This document shows, piece after piece, positions 21,766 to 29,930 of a stretch of DNA of 35,250 nucleotides; the first letter of the stretch is position 1, and every line of letters begins with the position of its first letter. Both the position numbers and the translations under genes were made by a program. Source of the stretch: Spirochaetales bacterium (GTDB lineage Bacteria; Spirochaetota; Spirochaetia; Sphaerochaetales; Sphaerochaetaceae); the NCBI GenBank assembly GCA_012838895.1, contig DUOJ01000019.1, forward strand, positions 1 to 35,250, given 5' to 3'. The notes below the pieces were generated by a model. That model was not told where the DNA came from and ran no database searches. It saw nothing but the letters and a program-made list of their open reading frames with translations.

Positions 21766-23787
21766 GTGGCTCACTCAATCGCTTTAGCAGGTAACCCCAA
21801 TAGCGGGAAGACCTCCATTTTTAATGAATTAACAGGTTCACTTCAATATGTCGGTAACTGGCCCGGCGTAACGGTTGAGAAGAAAGAGGGATACCTCAAA
21901 AACGACAAAAGATTTGTTGTCGTCGACCTTCCTGGAATCTACTCCCTCTCCCCCTACACATTAGAGGAGGTGGTGACTAGAGACTACCTTATCGATGGAA
22001 AGCCCGACCTAATTATCGATGTGGTCGATGCTACCAATTTGGAGCGTAACCTCTATTTAACGACCCAGTTGATTGAAACCGGGATTCCCGTCTTAGTGGC
22101 CCTCAACATGATCGACCTAGTCCACAAAAATAAGGACAAGATTGACATAAAAAAATTGAGCGACTCTCTCGGGTGCCCCGTGATAGAGACCTCAGCTGTC
22201 ACCAAGGCGGGATTAGATGACCTGGTACGAACCAGCCAACAAATTATAGAAAGGGCTACTGGGCATGGTATTATAGCGCGGTTCTCAGAACCTATAGAAG
22301 CTGCACTAAAAGAGATTGAAAATTTAATCGAAGGACAAGTTACCCCTGAGAGCGAACGCTGGTTCACAATCAAACTCTTTGAGAGGGACGTGAAGGTGTT
22401 AGAGCGCCTCCATCTATCTGAAGAGATCTTAGCTAATATTGAGAAGATCATCGTGAAAATCGAAGAGGAACTTGATGATAGTAGCGAAGGGTTAATCACC
22501 AACGATCGCTACGAATATATTGAGACGATGATTATGGGGTGTTACAAGAAGGGGCGCCAGACAGGTGAACTCACCATCAGTGATAAGATTGACCGTATTT
22601 TAACTAACCGGTGGCTCGCCCTCCCCCTCTTCTTTGTAATTATGTGGGGAGTCTACTACATCGCTATCCAGAGTGTAGGAGACTTCTTTGTTGGTTCGAT
22701 TGAGTGGCTCTTTGAAGACTTTATAGGGGGGAACTTAGCCACCTTCCTCACCTCAATAAAAGTCTCACCTTGGCTAATAGGACTTATTACCGAGGGGATT
22801 GTGACCGGAGTGGGATCTGTCTTAACCTTTGTCCCCCAGATGATGATCCTCTTCTTCTTCCTCTCATTCATGGAAGATTGTGGCTACATGGCACGTGTTG
22901 CTTTTATTATGGATAGGGTCTTTAGGAGATTTGGTCTAAGTGGCAAATCGTTTATCCCAATGTTGATTGGGACGGGGTGCTCGGTACCAGCAATTGTCTC
23001 CACCCGCACCATCGAAAACCAGAGGGACCGACGTATGACTATCATGCTTACCCCCTTTATTCCATGTGGTGCTAAACTCCCCGTCTTTGCCCTTATGGTG
23101 GGGGCATTCTTCCCCAACAGTGCCTGGGTCGCTTCATCGATGTATGCTGTTGGAATTATTGGGGTAATTATCTCGGGGATTATCCTCAAGAAAACAAAAC
23201 CTTTTAGAGGCGAACCCTCCCCCTTTGTTATGGAACTTCCCCCCTACCACTTCCCCCGGATGCGCGGTGTATTGCGCCAGATGTGGGACCGTGGAAAAGA
23301 GTTTATAAAGAAGGCGGGAACTATCATAGCCTTAGCTTCAGCTGTCATATGGATCTTACAGTCGACTAGTTGGTCGTTCCAGTTTGTAGAGACACAAGAC
23401 TCCATCTTGGCCTCAATTGGGAGATTTATTGCCCCCCTCTTCGCCCCCTTAGGATTTGGTACATGGCAAGTAGCCATTGCCACTATCACCGGCCTCTTGG
23501 CGAAAGAGACAATTGTAGCTACCTTTGGAATTGTACTGGGACTCGGTGGCGGAATTGCTGAGGGGGATGTTACCCTTCTCAACTCGATAGGGGCCTTCTT
23601 CACCCCCTTAAGTGCCTACTCCTTTATGATTTTCACCGTCTTCGCAGTCCCCTGCGTAGCTGCCATTGGGGCAACTAGACGAGAGATGCAGAGTGCTAAA
23701 TGGACTTGGGCGACAATTTTATTCCAATTTGGGTTCGCCTACACAGCGGCTCTACTGGTATTCCAAATTGGAAGCCTATTTATCTAA
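21766..23787 (+). CDS. feoB: FeoB ferrous iron permease
   Basis: 673-residue Fe(II) uptake permease of the inner membrane. N-terminal GTPase domain: G1 GNPNSGKT (9-16), G3 DLPG (54-57), G4 NMID (114-117), G5 SAVTK (143 on). A helical GDI-like region follows, then the transmembrane part from about residue 285 with the two conserved gate motifs EDCGYMARVAFIMD / GTGCSVPAIVSTRTIE and MLTPFIPCGAKLPVF. Start is GTG with AAAGGAG eight bases upstream. Somewhat shorter than the E. coli protein (773) but a normal length for anaerobes. The operon continues with a small Cys-rich protein. Confidence 0.97.
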   Translation: MAHSIALAGNPNSGKTSIFNELTGSLQYVGNWPGVTVEKKEGYLKNDKRFVVVDLPGIYSLSPYTLEEVVTRDYLIDGKPDLIIDVVDATNLERNLYLTTQLIETGIPVLVALNMIDLVHKNKDKIDIKKLSDSLGCPVIETSAVTKAGLDDLVRTSQQIIERATGHGIIARFSEPIEAALKEIENLIEGQVTPESERWFTIKLFERDVKVLERLHLSEEILANIEKIIVKIEEELDDSSEGLITNDRYEYIETMIMGCYKKGRQTGELTISDKIDRILTNRWLALPLFFVIMWGVYYIAIQSVGDFFVGSIEWLFEDFIGGNLATFLTSIKVSPWLIGLITEGIVTGVGSVLTFVPQMMILFFFLSFMEDCGYMARVAFIMDRVFRRFGLSGKSFIPMLIGTGCSVPAIVSTRTIENQRDRRMTIMLTPFIPCGAKLPVFALMVGAFFPNSAWVASSMYAVGIIGVIISGIILKKTKPFRGEPSPFVMELPPYHFPRMRGVLRQMWDRGKEFIKKAGTIIALASAVIWILQSTSWSFQFVETQDSILASIGRFIAPLFAPLGFGTWQVAIATITGLLAKETIVATFGIVLGLGGGIAEGDVTLLNSIGAFFTPLSAYSFMIFTVFAVPCVAAIGATRREMQSAKWTWATILFQFGFAYTAALLVFQIGSLFI

Positions 23788-23801
23788 GAGGAGAGCTAAA
23801 G

Positions 23802-23948
23802 ATGGCTACAATTATAGTGGGTTTGATTGTTTTTGCACTTTTAGGCTTTATTGCTTACCGCACCTTTTTCTCTAAAAAAAAGGGGGGAGGGTGTCACTCT
23901 TCGGCCTGTGGCTCCTGCCCCTACGCTTGTGATAAAAAAGAACACTAA
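23802..23948 (+). CDS. FeoB-associated Cys-rich membrane protein
   Basis: A 48-residue protein below the ORF-track start: one N-terminal transmembrane helix (IIVGLIVFALLGFIAYRTFF), a basic turn (SKKKGGG), then CHSSACGSCPYACDKKEH with four cysteines. This is the known small partner found after feoB in many anaerobes (FeoB-associated Cys-rich family); its cysteines may bind iron at the membrane. The ATG at 23802 has GAGGAGAG upstream and follows the feoB stop by 14 bp; the ORF-track start at 23700 lies inside feoB and is rejected. Confidence 0.9.
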   Translation: MATIIVGLIVFALLGFIAYRTFFSKKKGGGCHSSACGSCPYACDKKEH

Positions 23949-23992
23949 GGAGACCTTGTCCCCCACTCTCTTTTTGCATTAGTATAGCGGTA

Positions 23993-24667
23993 ATGTTAGA
24001 AAAATCAGATTTGGAAGTACTGGAGGAGAACCTCCCCTTTTGGAAGGGGGCCACTCCAGCTGAAAAAGAGATCTTGACCCAAGGGACAATGCGCTTTACC
24101 CACGCTAAAGGGACTATTGTCCACGAAGACCGCAACAAATGTACCGGCCTCTTATTAGTCGTCTCGGGTCAACTTAGAATCTATATTATCGGCGACTCTG
24201 GAAAACAGATCACCCTCTACCGCCTTTTTGAACGCGATGTGTGTGTCCTCTCCTCCTCCTGCATGATTCGTAACATCTCGTTTGATGTCCACATTCAAGC
24301 AGAAAAAGAGACCACAATGCTCCGCATCACTACCGACAGCTATCTCGAAGCTGGTAAGAGTAACCCCCAGATTCCAAAGTTTACCAATGAGATTGTCTCT
24401 TCACGCTTTAGTGATGTGATGTGGGTGGTGGAACAGATTGTCTTTATGAGCCTCGACCGCCGCTTGGCGATGCACCTTCTTGAGCAGGCGGCTATTGCTT
24501 CCAGCGACTCTTTTGCTATAACCCATGAGGCGATTGCCCACGACTTGGGAAGTGCCCGTGAGGTAATTACCCGGATGTTGAGCCGTTTCCAAGAGGATGG
24601 GCTAGTCTCCCTCTCTCGAGGAGGGATAACCCTCCTCGACAGTAGTGGCCTCTACGCTCTAACCTAG
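23993..24667 (+). CDS. Crp/Fnr-family transcriptional regulator
   Basis: 224 residues: a cyclic-nucleotide-binding-like beta barrel (about 30-130), a dimer helix, and a C-terminal Crp-type helix-turn-helix (EAIAHDLGSAREVITRMLSRFQEDGLVSLSRGGITLLD). The motif ERDVCVLSSSC has two cysteines five residues apart at a place conserved in one Fnr-like subgroup; redox or ligand sensing through them is possible. The four N-terminal cysteines of classical [4Fe-4S] FNR are absent. Ribosome-binding match is poor, and a weak promoter (TTGTCC, 18 bp, TAGTAT) would start the transcript at the ATG itself, so a leaderless mRNA is possible. Lies directly after the feo operon and overlaps thioredoxin tail to tail by 9 bp. 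Confidence 0.88.
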   Translation: MLEKSDLEVLEENLPFWKGATPAEKEILTQGTMRFTHAKGTIVHEDRNKCTGLLLVVSGQLRIYIIGDSGKQITLYRLFERDVCVLSSSCMIRNISFDVHIQAEKETTMLRITTDSYLEAGKSNPQIPKFTNEIVSSRFSDVMWVVEQIVFMSLDRRLAMHLLEQAAIASSDSFAITHEAIAHDLGSAREVITRMLSRFQEDGLVSLSRGGITLLDSSGLYALT

Positions 24668-24976
24668 GTTGAGCATCTCCCGCAGTTTAGCCTCGTTACG
24701 TACCCCCACTTCCCGGGCGATAACTTTACCCTCTTTGAAAGCAATCATGGTTGGAATACTCATAATTTGGTATTCAAAAGAGAGATTGGGGTTGGTGTCG
24801 ACATCGACTTTACAGATCTTAGCCTCCCCCTCTTTTAATCCCCTACTAAAAGCATCCACAATCTCACCTTGAATGCGGCATGGTCCACACCAGGCTGCCC
24901 AAAAATCGACTAATACAGGCACCTCAGATTTGAGTACCTCTTGTTCAAACGTATCTTCTGTAACATTAATTAACAT
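24659..24976 (-). CDS. Thioredoxin
   Basis: 105-residue thioredoxin with the active site WCGPC (Cys30 and Cys33) and the cis-proline motif MSIPT. Cytoplasmic disulfide reductant; the thioredoxin reductase gene in the same window (trxB, 32.8 kb) can serve it. The residues after the active site (RIQGEIVDAFSRG) differ from the usual KxxAPxxEE, so it is a divergent member. TAGGAG lies five bases before the ATG. It is divergent from the peroxiredoxin gene and may act as its electron donor. Its stop codon overlaps the Crp-type gene end. Confidence 0.93.
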   Translation of the reverse strand: MLINVTEDTFEQEVLKSEVPVLVDFWAAWCGPCRIQGEIVDAFSRGLKEGEAKICKVDVDTNPNLSFEYQIMSIPTMIAFKEGKVIAREVGVRNEAKLREMLNLG

Positions 24977-25075
24977 CGTAACTCCTATAGATGGGATGGC
25001 TTAAGATAGTAATTATTGTGCCAAGAGTATGTGACTTTATCACCTTAATTATCCCCCTTTAGAGGAGTGGGGGTG

Positions 25076-25104
25076 TTGACAGTATTAGGAATCATTCCTA
25101 ATAT
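25076..25104 (+). promoter_or_regulatory. Predicted peroxiredoxin promoter
   Basis: Consensus TTGACA, 17-bp spacer, TAATAT. The spacer and -10 are occupied by a perfect palindrome (25083-25103). Confidence 0.6.
25083..25103. promoter_or_regulatory. Perfect 10-1-10 palindrome over the peroxiredoxin promoter, candidate PerR/Fur-type operator
   Basis: Arms TATTAGGAAT and ATTCCTAATA meet at a single C. The inner 7-1-7 core (TAGGAAT C ATTCCTA) has the geometry of Fur/PerR boxes, and it covers the spacer and most of the -10, so bound protein would block transcription. Sequence match to the PerR consensus is partial. Confidence 0.65.
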
Positions 25105-25164
25105 AAAGCTACAAAGTTCCAAAAAGAACTGACAAAGAATTATTTTTAATAGGAGAATAGAGAG

Positions 25165-25842
25165 ATGCAAGAGATTAAACAGACAACTATGCCATTAATT
25201 GGTGATGCAGCACCCGAGTTTACCGCTGTAACTACCCAGGGAACGATTAATTTCCCCAAAGACTACAAAGGGAAATGGGTCATCCTTTTTTCACACCCCG
25301 CTGACTTTACCCCCGTTTGTACCACCGAGTTTATGACTTTCGCTTCGATGATGGATGAGTTCAAAGCACTCAACACCGAATTAGTTGGCCTCTCGGTCGA
25401 CTCCCTTTATGCCCACATTGCTTGGCTGAGGAGAATTGGTGAGTTAGAGTGGAAAGGGATGAAAAACCTCAACGTAACCTTCCCCTTAATTGAGGATATC
25501 AAGATGGAAGTCGCCAACAAGTACGGTATGATCCAACCCGGTCAGAGCAATACCCAGGCTGTCCGTGCTGTCTTCGTAGTTGACCCCAAAGGGATTATTA
25601 GAACTATCCTCTACTACCCCCTCTCAATGGGACGTAACTTTGACGAAATTAAGAGAATCATCTTAGCTCTTCAAAAAGCTGATGAAGATGGCATCGCCAC
25701 TCCAGCTGACTGGAGACCCGGTGATGACGTTATTATCCCCACCCCAGGCTCCTGTGGCACCGCCAGAGAGAGGATGGAGTCACAAGACAAAGACATGTAC
25801 TGTCTCGACTGGTTCATGTGTTTCAAACGTGAGAAGAAATAA
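25165..25842 (+). CDS. Peroxiredoxin (AhpC/TSA, Prx6-like)
   Basis: 225-residue thiol peroxidase that reduces H2O2 and organic peroxides. Seen: the peroxidatic motif HPADFTPVCTTE (Cys52), an Arg in the conserved strand (AVRAVFVVDPKG), and a long C-terminal arm with DWRPGDDVIIPTPGSCG and a final CLDWFMCFKREKK; the extra C-terminal cysteines suggest a 2-Cys mechanism within the Prx6-like group. AGGAG lies upstream of the ATG. Divergent from thioredoxin, the likely reductant, and followed by a terminator. The palindrome over its promoter indicates peroxide- or metal-dependent repression. Confidence 0.93.
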   Translation: MQEIKQTTMPLIGDAAPEFTAVTTQGTINFPKDYKGKWVILFSHPADFTPVCTTEFMTFASMMDEFKALNTELVGLSVDSLYAHIAWLRRIGELEWKGMKNLNVTFPLIEDIKMEVANKYGMIQPGQSNTQAVRAVFVVDPKGIIRTILYYPLSMGRNFDEIKRIILALQKADEDGIATPADWRPGDDVIIPTPGSCGTARERMESQDKDMYCLDWFMCFKREKK

Positions 25843-25860
25843 GTTTACCATCTTAATTAA

Positions 25861-25886
25861 GGTCCAGCTTGGCTGGACCTTTTTTA
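25861..25886 (+). terminator. Terminator after peroxiredoxin
   Basis: Stem GGTCCAGC / GCTGGACC with loop TTG, then seven T's. Confidence 0.9.
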
Positions 25887-25908
25887 TTAGCGTTGTTAGA
25901 GTAACCAC

Positions 25909-26676
25909 ATGCACGGCTTAATCGATTCCCACTTCCACCTCCTCGCCCTAAAACAGAAAGGGGTCGATATCCTCCACCTCTTGGATAAGCTTTTTGAGAG
26001 CGGTTTTCAAGGTGGTATCGACATTGGTATAAGAAGAGACGACTTAGCTGAGCGCAACCTTTTATTAAAAGACTATCCCCAGATCAAAGTTGCTGCCGGC
26101 ATTGGTCCTTGGGGAGCCCAAGAGCCTCTCGAGGGGCAGCTTGAGGCCTTTAGGGCCCTCTGTGACGAAGAGAAAATCGATGCCCTCGGCGAGATTGGAC
26201 TCGACTTCTACTGGAACTATGGGACTGTAGAGGACCAAATTACCCTCTGCAAGGGTCAAATTGAGTTGGCTAATGAGCTCAAAATTCCAGTTATCTTCCA
26301 CACCCGAGAGTCTGATGATGCGATGGGAGAGCTTATAAAGGGGGTCTCTCTCCCCCACTCTGGAATTCTCCACTGCTTCTCTTCAACATGGGCTTTGGCT
26401 AAAACAGTCCTCGATAAGGGGCTCTACATCTCTTTTGCGGGCCCTATCACCTACAAGAAGAGCGATGCTTTACGCTCTGTTTTGGCTAAAGTTCCCCTAG
26501 ACCGCCTCTTATTGGAGACCGACAGCCCCTATTTAGCCCCACAGAGATACCGAGGAGAGATAAATACCCCCCTCTATATTGGGGAAATCTACCAAGAGGC
26601 GGCTAGAGTTAAGGGGATTTCTCTTGAAGAGTTAATTGAGGCTATAGGGAGAAACTTTACAACTTTGTTTTGCTAG
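25909..26676 (+). CDS. tatD: TatD-family metal-dependent hydrolase
   Basis: 255-residue TIM-barrel hydrolase of the TatD family (3'-5' DNase/deoxyribonuclease-like). Seen: LIDSHFHLLA at the N-terminus (metal HxH), GEIGLDFYWNYG, VIFHTRES, GILHCFSS and LETDSPYLAP, all family signatures in order. It acts in the cytoplasm on DNA ends or D-aminoacyl-tRNA, depending on member; the exact substrate is unknown here. The ribosome-binding region is weak (only GAG). Its last 20 bp overlap the 3' end of the convergent unknown gene. Confidence 0.93.
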   Translation: MHGLIDSHFHLLALKQKGVDILHLLDKLFESGFQGGIDIGIRRDDLAERNLLLKDYPQIKVAAGIGPWGAQEPLEGQLEAFRALCDEEKIDALGEIGLDFYWNYGTVEDQITLCKGQIELANELKIPVIFHTRESDDAMGELIKGVSLPHSGILHCFSSTWALAKTVLDKGLYISFAGPITYKKSDALRSVLAKVPLDRLLLETDSPYLAPQRYRGEINTPLYIGEIYQEAARVKGISLEELIEAIGRNFTTLFC

Positions 26677-27487
26677 AGCGGTAGCCACGCACCATTGGGT
26701 AGACCCCTTTTTCACCCTTCAAAATGGGCTGGAGTGTCTCAAAGAGATTGGTGTAAACCACCCCCTCAAGCGCCCCTTTGTCAACCATAGCCCCATAGAG
26801 CTCATCAACAATCCAGCGCACCCCCTCAAGAGGTTTAGCTGTTAAGAGGAGATTTAAATCGTCGAGATAGGGGACAACAACTAAGAGGGTACCACGCGCC
26901 TCAATTGTCTCGGCCAACTCTTCAATTTTCTTCCTCCCCCCCTCCTTAAGAAGTATGGTGTCGAGGAGGGGGCCCTTAAAGTTGTCGCTGAAAAGGCGAG
27001 CACTCCTTTCAGCCTCTTCGTTAGAAGGGTTGTAGAGGAGGAGGGTGGGCAGCGGTGTTTGGTTGGCTAACCCTAGAGCACCTTCTGCAGCCTTCTGCCA
27101 CCCTAAGTCGGGCCGTTGTTTCACCACCCTATAGTCGAAGTTTTGGTAATCGCCAAAGCTCACCCCATTTGGAAAAGAGAGGGGAACGCCATTAAGGGCA
27201 TAGCTGACTAAGGGGGAACAGACCACTAACTGGGTATTACGTCGCATCCCTTTAGTGATAATTTGCTGGAGTTGCTCTTGGTCAATTAGCTCATTAGGAG
27301 GCAAAACAAGAGGCCTAAAGAGCCACCCCTCTTTGGCAAAAGACCAAATCAACTCCCCCATTTTAAGATTCCGTTCAGTGGTTACATAGAGGAGTTCCCC
27401 CTTGGCAAACCAGAAATAGAGGAGCGGAGAGGCTACCACTAAAACTAGGAGGAGAACAACTACAATCTTTACAGCTTTACGGGGCAT
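26657..27487 (-). CDS. Exported or membrane-anchored protein of unknown function
   Basis: 276 residues. Positively charged start (MPRKAVK) followed by a single strong hydrophobic helix (IVVVLLLVLVVASPLLYFW) and no clear cleavage or lipobox, so probably a signal-anchored periplasmic protein. The remaining domain alternates beta strands and helices (TQLVVCSPLVSYAL, LPTLLLYNPSNEEAERSARLF, GTLLVVVPYLDDLNLLL), which recalls the periplasmic-binding fold of substrate-binding or sugar-sensing proteins, but no signature confirms it. Weak ribosome-binding site. It converges on tatD with a 20-bp overlap and is divergent from the aldolase gene. Confidence 0.7.
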   Translation of the reverse strand: MPRKAVKIVVVLLLVLVVASPLLYFWFAKGELLYVTTERNLKMGELIWSFAKEGWLFRPLVLPPNELIDQEQLQQIITKGMRRNTQLVVCSPLVSYALNGVPLSFPNGVSFGDYQNFDYRVVKQRPDLGWQKAAEGALGLANQTPLPTLLLYNPSNEEAERSARLFSDNFKGPLLDTILLKEGGRKKIEELAETIEARGTLLVVVPYLDDLNLLLTAKPLEGVRWIVDELYGAMVDKGALEGVVYTNLFETLQPILKGEKGVYPMVRGYRSSKTKL

Positions 27488-27612
27488 AGAATCACTTTAA
27501 CAACCCTCGCTATTGTGGTCAATCGATAAGTGTATAGTTGACCAAGCTTAGCCAAAAGATTAGATTAAATTAAGATATTAAGAAAATTTATTTCAAAGGA
27601 GTGGTAATCCGT

Positions 27613-28605
27613 ATGACTTCATACAAAGATCTTGGTCTGGTGAACAGCCGAGAAATGTTCGCTAAAGCTATGAAGGGTGGCTACGCTGTGCCTGCCTACA
27701 ACTTCAACAACATGGAACAACTGCAAGCAATCATTCAAGCTTGTGTTGCGACGAAGTCCCCCGTTATTTTACAGGTCTCTAAAGGGGCTCGCGACTATGC
27801 CAATATAAACCTGCTCAGGAATATGGCCAAAGGGGCCTCTGAGTATGCCAAAGAGTTGGGGTGTGAGATTCCCATCGTTCTCCACCTAGACCATGGAGAC
27901 TCTTTTGAGACTTGTAAAGAGTGTATCGACAACGGCTTCTCATCGGTTATGATTGACGGTTCACACTTCTCTTACGAGGAGAATATTGCCCTTACTAAAA
28001 AGGTAGTTGAGTATGCCCACAAGTTTGATGTCACCGTTGAGGGTGAGTTGGGTGTATTAGCTGGAATTGAAGACGAAGTCTCTGCCAAGCACTCAACCTA
28101 CACTGAGCCCGACGAGGTAATCGACTTCGTTAAGCGCACCGGGGTCGACTCATTGGCTATCTCAATTGGGACAAGCCACGGAGCCAATAAATTTAAACCC
28201 GAGCAGTGTCAGCGTAACGAAGAGGGGATCTTAATTCCCCCTCCCCTACGCTTCGACATCTTAGAGGAAATTGAGAAGAGACTCCCCAATTTCCCCATCG
28301 TCCTCCACGGCTCCTCTTCGGTCCCCCAAGAGTACGTTAAAACTATCAACGAATTTGGTGGAAAACTGGTCGACTCGATTGGAATCCCTGAAGAGCAGTT
28401 GCGTCGTGCAGCCAAGTCTGCTGTTTGTAAAATCAACATTGACAGCGATGGACGCTTGGCAATGACTGCTGCGATTAGGAAAACAATGGCTGAAAAACCG
28501 GGCGAGTTTGACCCTAGAAAATATCTTGGACCAGCTCGTGAAGCTTTAAAGAAGATGTATATCCACAAAAATGAGAATGTATTGGGTTCAGCAAATCAAG
28601 CCTAA
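27613..28605 (+). CDS. Class II fructose-bisphosphate aldolase
   Basis: 330-residue zinc aldolase of glycolysis and gluconeogenesis (fructose-1,6-bisphosphate to DHAP plus GAP). Seen: VPAYNFNNMEQLQAI, the zinc site LHLDHGDS at about residue 96, VEGELGVLAG, a phosphate-binding SIGTSHGANK and the closing VLHGSSSVP, all typical of the long class IIB group. The ATG at 27613 is used; AAAGGAG ends 11 bases upstream and the track's GTG lies inside that ribosome-binding site. Followed by a hairpin region that also contains the infC promoter. Confidence 0.95.
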   Translation: MTSYKDLGLVNSREMFAKAMKGGYAVPAYNFNNMEQLQAIIQACVATKSPVILQVSKGARDYANINLLRNMAKGASEYAKELGCEIPIVLHLDHGDSFETCKECIDNGFSSVMIDGSHFSYEENIALTKKVVEYAHKFDVTVEGELGVLAGIEDEVSAKHSTYTEPDEVIDFVKRTGVDSLAISIGTSHGANKFKPEQCQRNEEGILIPPPLRFDILEEIEKRLPNFPIVLHGSSSVPQEYVKTINEFGGKLVDSIGIPEEQLRRAAKSAVCKINIDSDGRLAMTAAIRKTMAEKPGEFDPRKYLGPAREALKKMYIHKNENVLGSANQA

Positions 28606-28636
28606 GCATTAATGACCTACCCCACAAGGTTCCCCT

Positions 28637-28666
28637 TTGACGAATAAGGGGACCTTGTGCTATAGT
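28637..28666 (+). promoter_or_regulatory. Predicted infC-rpmI-rplT promoter
   Basis: TTGACG, 18-bp spacer, TATAGT; five of six at each box. It sits inside a long inverted repeat (28623-28637 with 28646-28659, one bulged T) that follows the aldolase gene. Confidence 0.65.
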
Positions 28667-28670
28667 CTAG

Positions 28671-28695
28671 GGGTGTTAAAACACCCTAAATTTTT
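28671..28695 (+). terminator. Hairpin plus T-run in the aldolase-infC gap
   Basis: Stem GGGTGT / ACACCC with loop TAAA, followed by AAATTTTT. It can end aldolase transcripts; for transcripts from the infC promoter it would form the extreme 5' end and probably not terminate. Confidence 0.5.
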
Positions 28696-28728
28696 AATAA
28701 ATGGTCTCTAAATGAGAAAGGAGAGAGC

Positions 28729-29259
28729 TTGGCTACAAAAGAATTAAGGATTAATCGACAGATTAGAGCAGAAGAGGTGCGAGTTATTGATGCAGAAGGG
28801 AATCAAAGAGGTGTAATGAGTGTTCCACAAGCTATCGCACTGGCAGAAGAAGCTGACTTAGATCTTGTAGAAGTCTCTCCAAACGCAAGCCCACCTGTTT
28901 GTAAAATTATTGATTATGGTAAATATCGTTATGAGCAGGAGAAGAGACAAAGAGAAGCTAAAAAGAACCAGACGGTTATAAAATTAAAAGAGATTAGAAT
29001 GCAGCCTAAAATTGAGCGACACGATATGGAGTTCAAGACAAAGGCAATTGCCGAATTCCTAGCTGATGGGAACAAGGTGAAAATATCGGTCCGTTTTAGG
29101 GGCAGAGAGCTAGCCCACACCAATTTAGGTAAGGTTGTCCTCGATAACATCCTCGAGATATTGACCGAAATGGGTGTTTCTTATAATCTAGACCGGCCGG
29201 CTATGATGGAGGGGCGGATGATGAGCCTCTTTATTAGTCCAGGTAAAACAAAAAAATAG
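28729..29259 (+). CDS. infC: Translation initiation factor IF-3
   Basis: 176-residue initiation factor that keeps 30S subunits free and proofreads start codons. Seen: N-terminal domain [19 protein letters not shown], linker rich in K/R/E ([14 protein letters not shown]), and C-terminal domain with [16 protein letters not shown] and [13 protein letters not shown]. Start codon is TTG, with AAAGGAG upstream; infC genes commonly use rare start codons, which lets IF-3 limit its own synthesis. Heads the conserved infC-rpmI-rplT operon. Confidence 0.97.
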   Translation: MATKELRINRQIRAEEVRVIDAEGNQRGVMSVPQAIALAEEADLDLVEVSPNASPPVCKIIDYGKYRYEQEKRQREAKKNQTVIKLKEIRMQPKIERHDMEFKTKAIAEFLADGNKVKISVRFRGRELAHTNLGKVVLDNILEILTEMGVSYNLDRPAMMEGRMMSLFISPGKTKK

Positions 29260-29330
29260 TCCTATTAAGGATAAAATACATGCTGTTTCAAGGGCCTCTT
29301 GTTCCTTGAAGACGCGAAATGAGGTTAATA

Positions 29331-29531
29331 ATGCCAAAAATGAAAACAAGAAAATCTGCTGCCAAACGTTATAAGGTGACAGCAACTGGGAAGGTCCTCT
29401 ACAAGAAACAGGGACTTCGTCATATCCTCACCAAGAAGAGTGCAAAACGGAAACGCAATCTACGCAAAACTGGTGTGTTGAGCGATGCTGAGACTAAGAT
29501 AGTAAAAGTCTTGCTACCGTACGAATTCTAA
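29331..29531 (+). CDS. rpmI: Ribosomal protein bL35
   Basis: 66-residue 50S protein: [21 protein letters not shown] and the basic [17 protein letters not shown] segment are diagnostic. The ATG at 29331 has GAGG upstream; the track start four codons earlier breaks the conserved MPK N-terminus. Second gene of the infC operon. Confidence 0.98.
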   Translation: MPKMKTRKSAAKRYKVTATGKVLYKKQGLRHILTKKSAKRKRNLRKTGVLSDAETKIVKVLLPYEF

Positions 29532-29547
29532 GAGAGGAGAGAGAAGT

Positions 29548-29904
29548 ATGCCCAGAGCAGTAGATGGAACAAAAAGAAAAGATCGTAGAAAGAAGATTCT
29601 AGATCAGACCAAAGGCTACCGAGGTCGTCGCAGTACTAACTTTAGAACAGCCAAAGATGCGATGCACAAAGCTGGTGAATACGCCTATCGCGACCGCAAG
29701 AGGCGTAAGCGAGACTTTAGAAAGTTGTGGATTACCCGCATCTCCGCTGCCGTTCAAGCCGAAGGACTCAACTATTCACAATTCATGCACGGCTTAAAAT
29801 TGTCAAACATTGAGATAAACCGCAAGGCCCTCTCCAATATGGCAATTGAAGACAAAGCAGCATTTTCTCAGTTAGTTGCTCAGGTCAAAACTGTCCTGAA
29901 CTAA
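29548..29904 (+). CDS. rplT: Ribosomal protein bL20
   Basis: 118-residue 50S protein with the diagnostic QTKGYRGRRSTNFRTAKDAMHKAGEYAYRDRKRRKRDFRKLWI and GLNYSQFMHGL motifs. In other bacteria L20 binds the operon leader and represses rpmI and its own translation. AGAGGAGAG lies upstream of the ATG; 16 bp after rpmI. Confidence 0.98.
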   Translation: MPRAVDGTKRKDRRKKILDQTKGYRGRRSTNFRTAKDAMHKAGEYAYRDRKRRKRDFRKLWITRISAAVQAEGLNYSQFMHGLKLSNIEINRKALSNMAIEDKAAFSQLVAQVKTVLN

Positions 29905-29930
29905 ATATCTTTAGATAGGAGGTCTGTAAG

